Assembly (NCBI GenBank): GCA_017399445.1
Contig: JAFQCM010000077.1
Location: 1 to 32,037 of the forward strand
DNA length: 32,037 bases
Origin: Lachnospiraceae bacterium
GTDB taxonomy: Bacteria > Bacillota > Clostridia > Lachnospirales > Lachnospiraceae
Direction of reading: 5' to 3'
A program made the translations under genes and the position numbers. The notes below the pieces were generated by a model that saw only the letters and a program-made list of their open reading frames with translations, was not told where the DNA came from and ran no database searches. Of the stretch, positions 30,451 to 32,037 are shown piece by piece. Every line of letters starts with the position of its first letter. The stretch's first letter is position 1.

Positions 30451-31947
30451 ATGGCTGAACAGAAGAATGAACAGGTAAAAGAGCAGGATATTAACCAATT
30501 ATTAAAGGTTCGTCGTGAAAAGCTTGCAGACTTGCAGGCAGCAGGAAAGGACCCATTTGAAATCACAAAGTATGATGTATCACATCACAGCATGGAAATC
30601 AAAGATAACTTTGCTGAGTTAGAAGGAAAAACTGTTACTGTTGCAGGACGTATTATGTCAAAACGTGTAATGGGAAAAGCATCTTTCTGTAATATTCAGG
30701 ATTTGCAGGGGTCTATCCAGTCTTATGTGGCAAGAGACAGCATAGGAGAAGAACCATACAAAGATTTTAAGAAATTTGATATTGGTGACATTATTGGAAT
30801 CAAAGGTCAGGTATTTGAAACTAAAACAGGTGAAAAGTCTATTCATGCAGAAGAAGTGACTTTATTAAGTAAAAGTTTGCAGATCCTTCCTGAAAAATTC
30901 CATGGTTTAACAAATACAGATATCCGTTACCGTCAGAGATATGTGGATTTAATTATGAATCAGGACGTAAAAGAAACTTTTATCATGCGTTCAAAAATCA
31001 TCAGCGCTATCCGTCGTTTCTTAGATGGAAATGGATTTATGGAAGTAGAAACTCCAATGTTAGTTTCTAATGCAGGTGGTGCAGCAGCAAGACCATTTGA
31101 AACTCACTACAATGCATTAAGTGAAGATGTTAAATTGCGTATTTCTTTGGAATTGTATCTGAAACGATTGATTGTTGGCGGACTGGAACGTGTGTACGAA
31201 ATTGGACGAGTATTCCGTAATGAAGGAACAGACGCAAGACACAATCCTGAATTTACATTAATGGAATTATATCAGGCATATACTGACTACTATGGCATGA
31301 TGGATTTAACAGAAAATATGTTCCGTACAGTTGCACAGGAAGTATGTGGAACCACAATGATTCCTTATGCAGAAGAAATGATTGACCTTGGAAAGCCATT
31401 TGAAAGAATTACTATGGTAGATGCTGTGAAAAAATATGCAGGTGTAGACTTTACTCAGATTGCAACCACAGAAGAAGCAAAGAAAGTTGCAGACGAACAT
31501 CATGTAGAATATGAAGCTAGACATGAAAAAGGTGACATTCTTAATTTATTCTTCGAAGAATTTGTAGAAGAAAAATTAATTCAGCCTACTTTTGTTATGG
31601 ACCATCCGGTTGAAATTTCTCCACTTACCAAGAGAAAACCAGAAAATCCAGACTATGTAGAGCGTTTTGAATTGTTCATCTACGGTCGTGAAATGGCAAA
31701 TGCATACTCTGAATTAAACGATCCAATCGACCAGAGAGAACGTTTCAAAGCACAGGAAGAGCAGTTAGCACAGGGTGATGACGAGGCCAACACAACAGAT
31801 GAAGACTTCCTGAATGCGTTAGAAATCGGTATGCCTCCAACAGGTGGTATCGGATATGGAATTGACCGTTTGGTTATGCTGTTGACAAATTCACCAGCGA
31901 TTAGGGATGTGTTGTTGTTCCCGACGATGAAGTCATTAGACAAATAA
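30451..31947 (+). CDS. lysS: Lysyl-tRNA synthetase, class II
   Basis: 498 residues; ATG after AAGGAGTGGAATC. It charges tRNA-Lys. The N-terminal OB-fold anticodon domain (about 60-150, [23 protein letters not shown]) precedes the class II catalytic core: motif 2 [24 protein letters not shown] and motif 3 [19 protein letters not shown]. All are intact. The last 17 codons (from 31897) change to G-ending codons (GCG, AGG, GTG, TTG, TTG, CCG, ACG) unlike the preceding A/T-ending use, although the protein sequence [16 protein letters not shown] is normal. This suggests the 3' end was supplied by an inserted element. Confidence 0.96.
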   Translation: MAEQKNEQVKEQDINQLLKVRREKLADLQAAGKDPFEITKYDVSHHSMEIKDNFAELEGKTVTVAGRIMSKRVMGKASFCNIQDLQGSIQSYVARDSIGEEPYKDFKKFDIGDIIGIKGQVFETKTGEKSIHAEEVTLLSKSLQILPEKFHGLTNTDIRYRQRYVDLIMNQDVKETFIMRSKIISAIRRFLDGNGFMEVETPMLVSNAGGAAARPFETHYNALSEDVKLRISLELYLKRLIVGGLERVYEIGRVFRNEGTDARHNPEFTLMELYQAYTDYYGMMDLTENMFRTVAQEVCGTTMIPYAEEMIDLGKPFERITMVDAVKKYAGVDFTQIATTEEAKKVADEHHVEYEARHEKGDILNLFFEEFVEEKLIQPTFVMDHPVEISPLTKRKPENPDYVERFELFIYGREMANAYSELNDPIDQRERFKAQEEQLAQGDDEANTTDEDFLNALEIGMPPTGGIGYGIDRLVMLLTNSPAIRDVLLFPTMKSLDK

Positions 31948-32037
31948 AGCCAGTATTTTCAAGGGTTTGAAGGGCATATTATCATGTTACTGCAACAAAG
32001 GTGCAACAAATTTTAAACGAATAATACGGAATAATAC
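31897..32037. other. Candidate attachment-site end of an integrated element at the 3' end of lysS
   Basis: After the codon-use change in lysS come two pairs of short direct repeats: TGCAACAAA at 31991 and 32002 (11-base period) and GAATAATAC at 32019 and 32029 (10-base period). Paired direct repeats beside a gene's rebuilt 3' end are what arm-type sites of tyrosine-integrase elements look like. The element itself would lie beyond the window. No terminator after lysS was seen. Confidence 0.4.

Noticed and set aside
30451..31896. T-box or other leader riboswitch before lysS
   Set aside because: lysS lies 11 bases after greA with only a ribosome site between; no T-box motif is present here or elsewhere in the window.

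Overview
The window looks like a chromosomal segment of a low-GC, endospore-forming anaerobic Firmicute, most likely a gut Lachnospiraceae. The basis is a spore gene set (spoVT, spoIID, spoIIQ, a SleB/CwlJ-type hydrolase), anaerobic peroxide defence (PerR plus reverse rubrerythrin), remnants of a secreted M60/ChW/CBM25 protein, and the birA-coaX-dusB-greA-lysS block. This assignment is inference; no rRNA is present. No tRNA, rRNA, CRISPR array, transposase or intact mobile element was seen.

Layout. 1-2452 is a decaying accessory patch: the 3' end of a secreted CBM25 protein, a neighbouring paralogous gene wrecked by three frameshifts and an internal deletion (signal peptide, carbohydrate-binding domain, M60 metalloprotease, ChW repeats, CBM25), and a chemotaxis-receptor C-terminal scrap. 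2455-3546 (minus) encodes a DUF975-like membrane protein with a tail of about 18 QNGY pentapeptides. 3978-8067 holds spoVT, nicotinate phosphoribosyltransferase (minus), and the spoIID-spoIIQ pair. 8082-9520 holds a GIY-YIG protein whose ribosome binding site lies inside a 19-bp hairpin, then perR and reverse rubrerythrin behind a textbook promoter and palindromic operator. 9566-15474 holds an esterase (minus), a three-gene ABC-2 exporter behind a structured leader, and a lipoprotein acetamidase/formamidase (minus) behind an apparent attenuator. 15581-21305 holds dnaE, pfkA and a SpoU-family rRNA methyltransferase; before the last lies a promoter-terminator pair that would make an RNA of about 50 nt. 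21536-26813 holds the spore-type cell-wall hydrolase, NfeD and SPFH membrane proteins, a patatin lipase, ornithine carbamoyltransferase and a small membrane protein. 26830-31947 holds birA, an unrecognised small gene, coaX, dusB, greA and lysS.

How the genes work together. spoIID and spoIIQ act together at the engulfing septum and spoVT acts later in the forespore. perR and reverse rubrerythrin form one peroxide-sensing and detoxifying operon. NfeD and the SPFH protein are usual partners. The birA-lysS block is core housekeeping (biotinylation, CoA, tRNA modification, transcript cleavage, tRNA charging).

No complete new multi-gene system is evident. The most unusual signals are regulatory or architectural: (i) the hairpin at 8082-8122 whose 3' arm is the Shine-Dalgarno of the next gene; (ii) two short promoter-to-terminator leaders (15375-15474 minus, 20371-20457 plus); (iii) a structured 340-bp region before the ABC exporter; (iv) a perfect 14-bp inverted repeat before birA that shares a 16-mer with the dnaE promoter; and (v) an abrupt codon-use change in the last 17 codons of lysS followed by paired short direct repeats, which suggests the attachment end of an integrated element lying just beyond the window.
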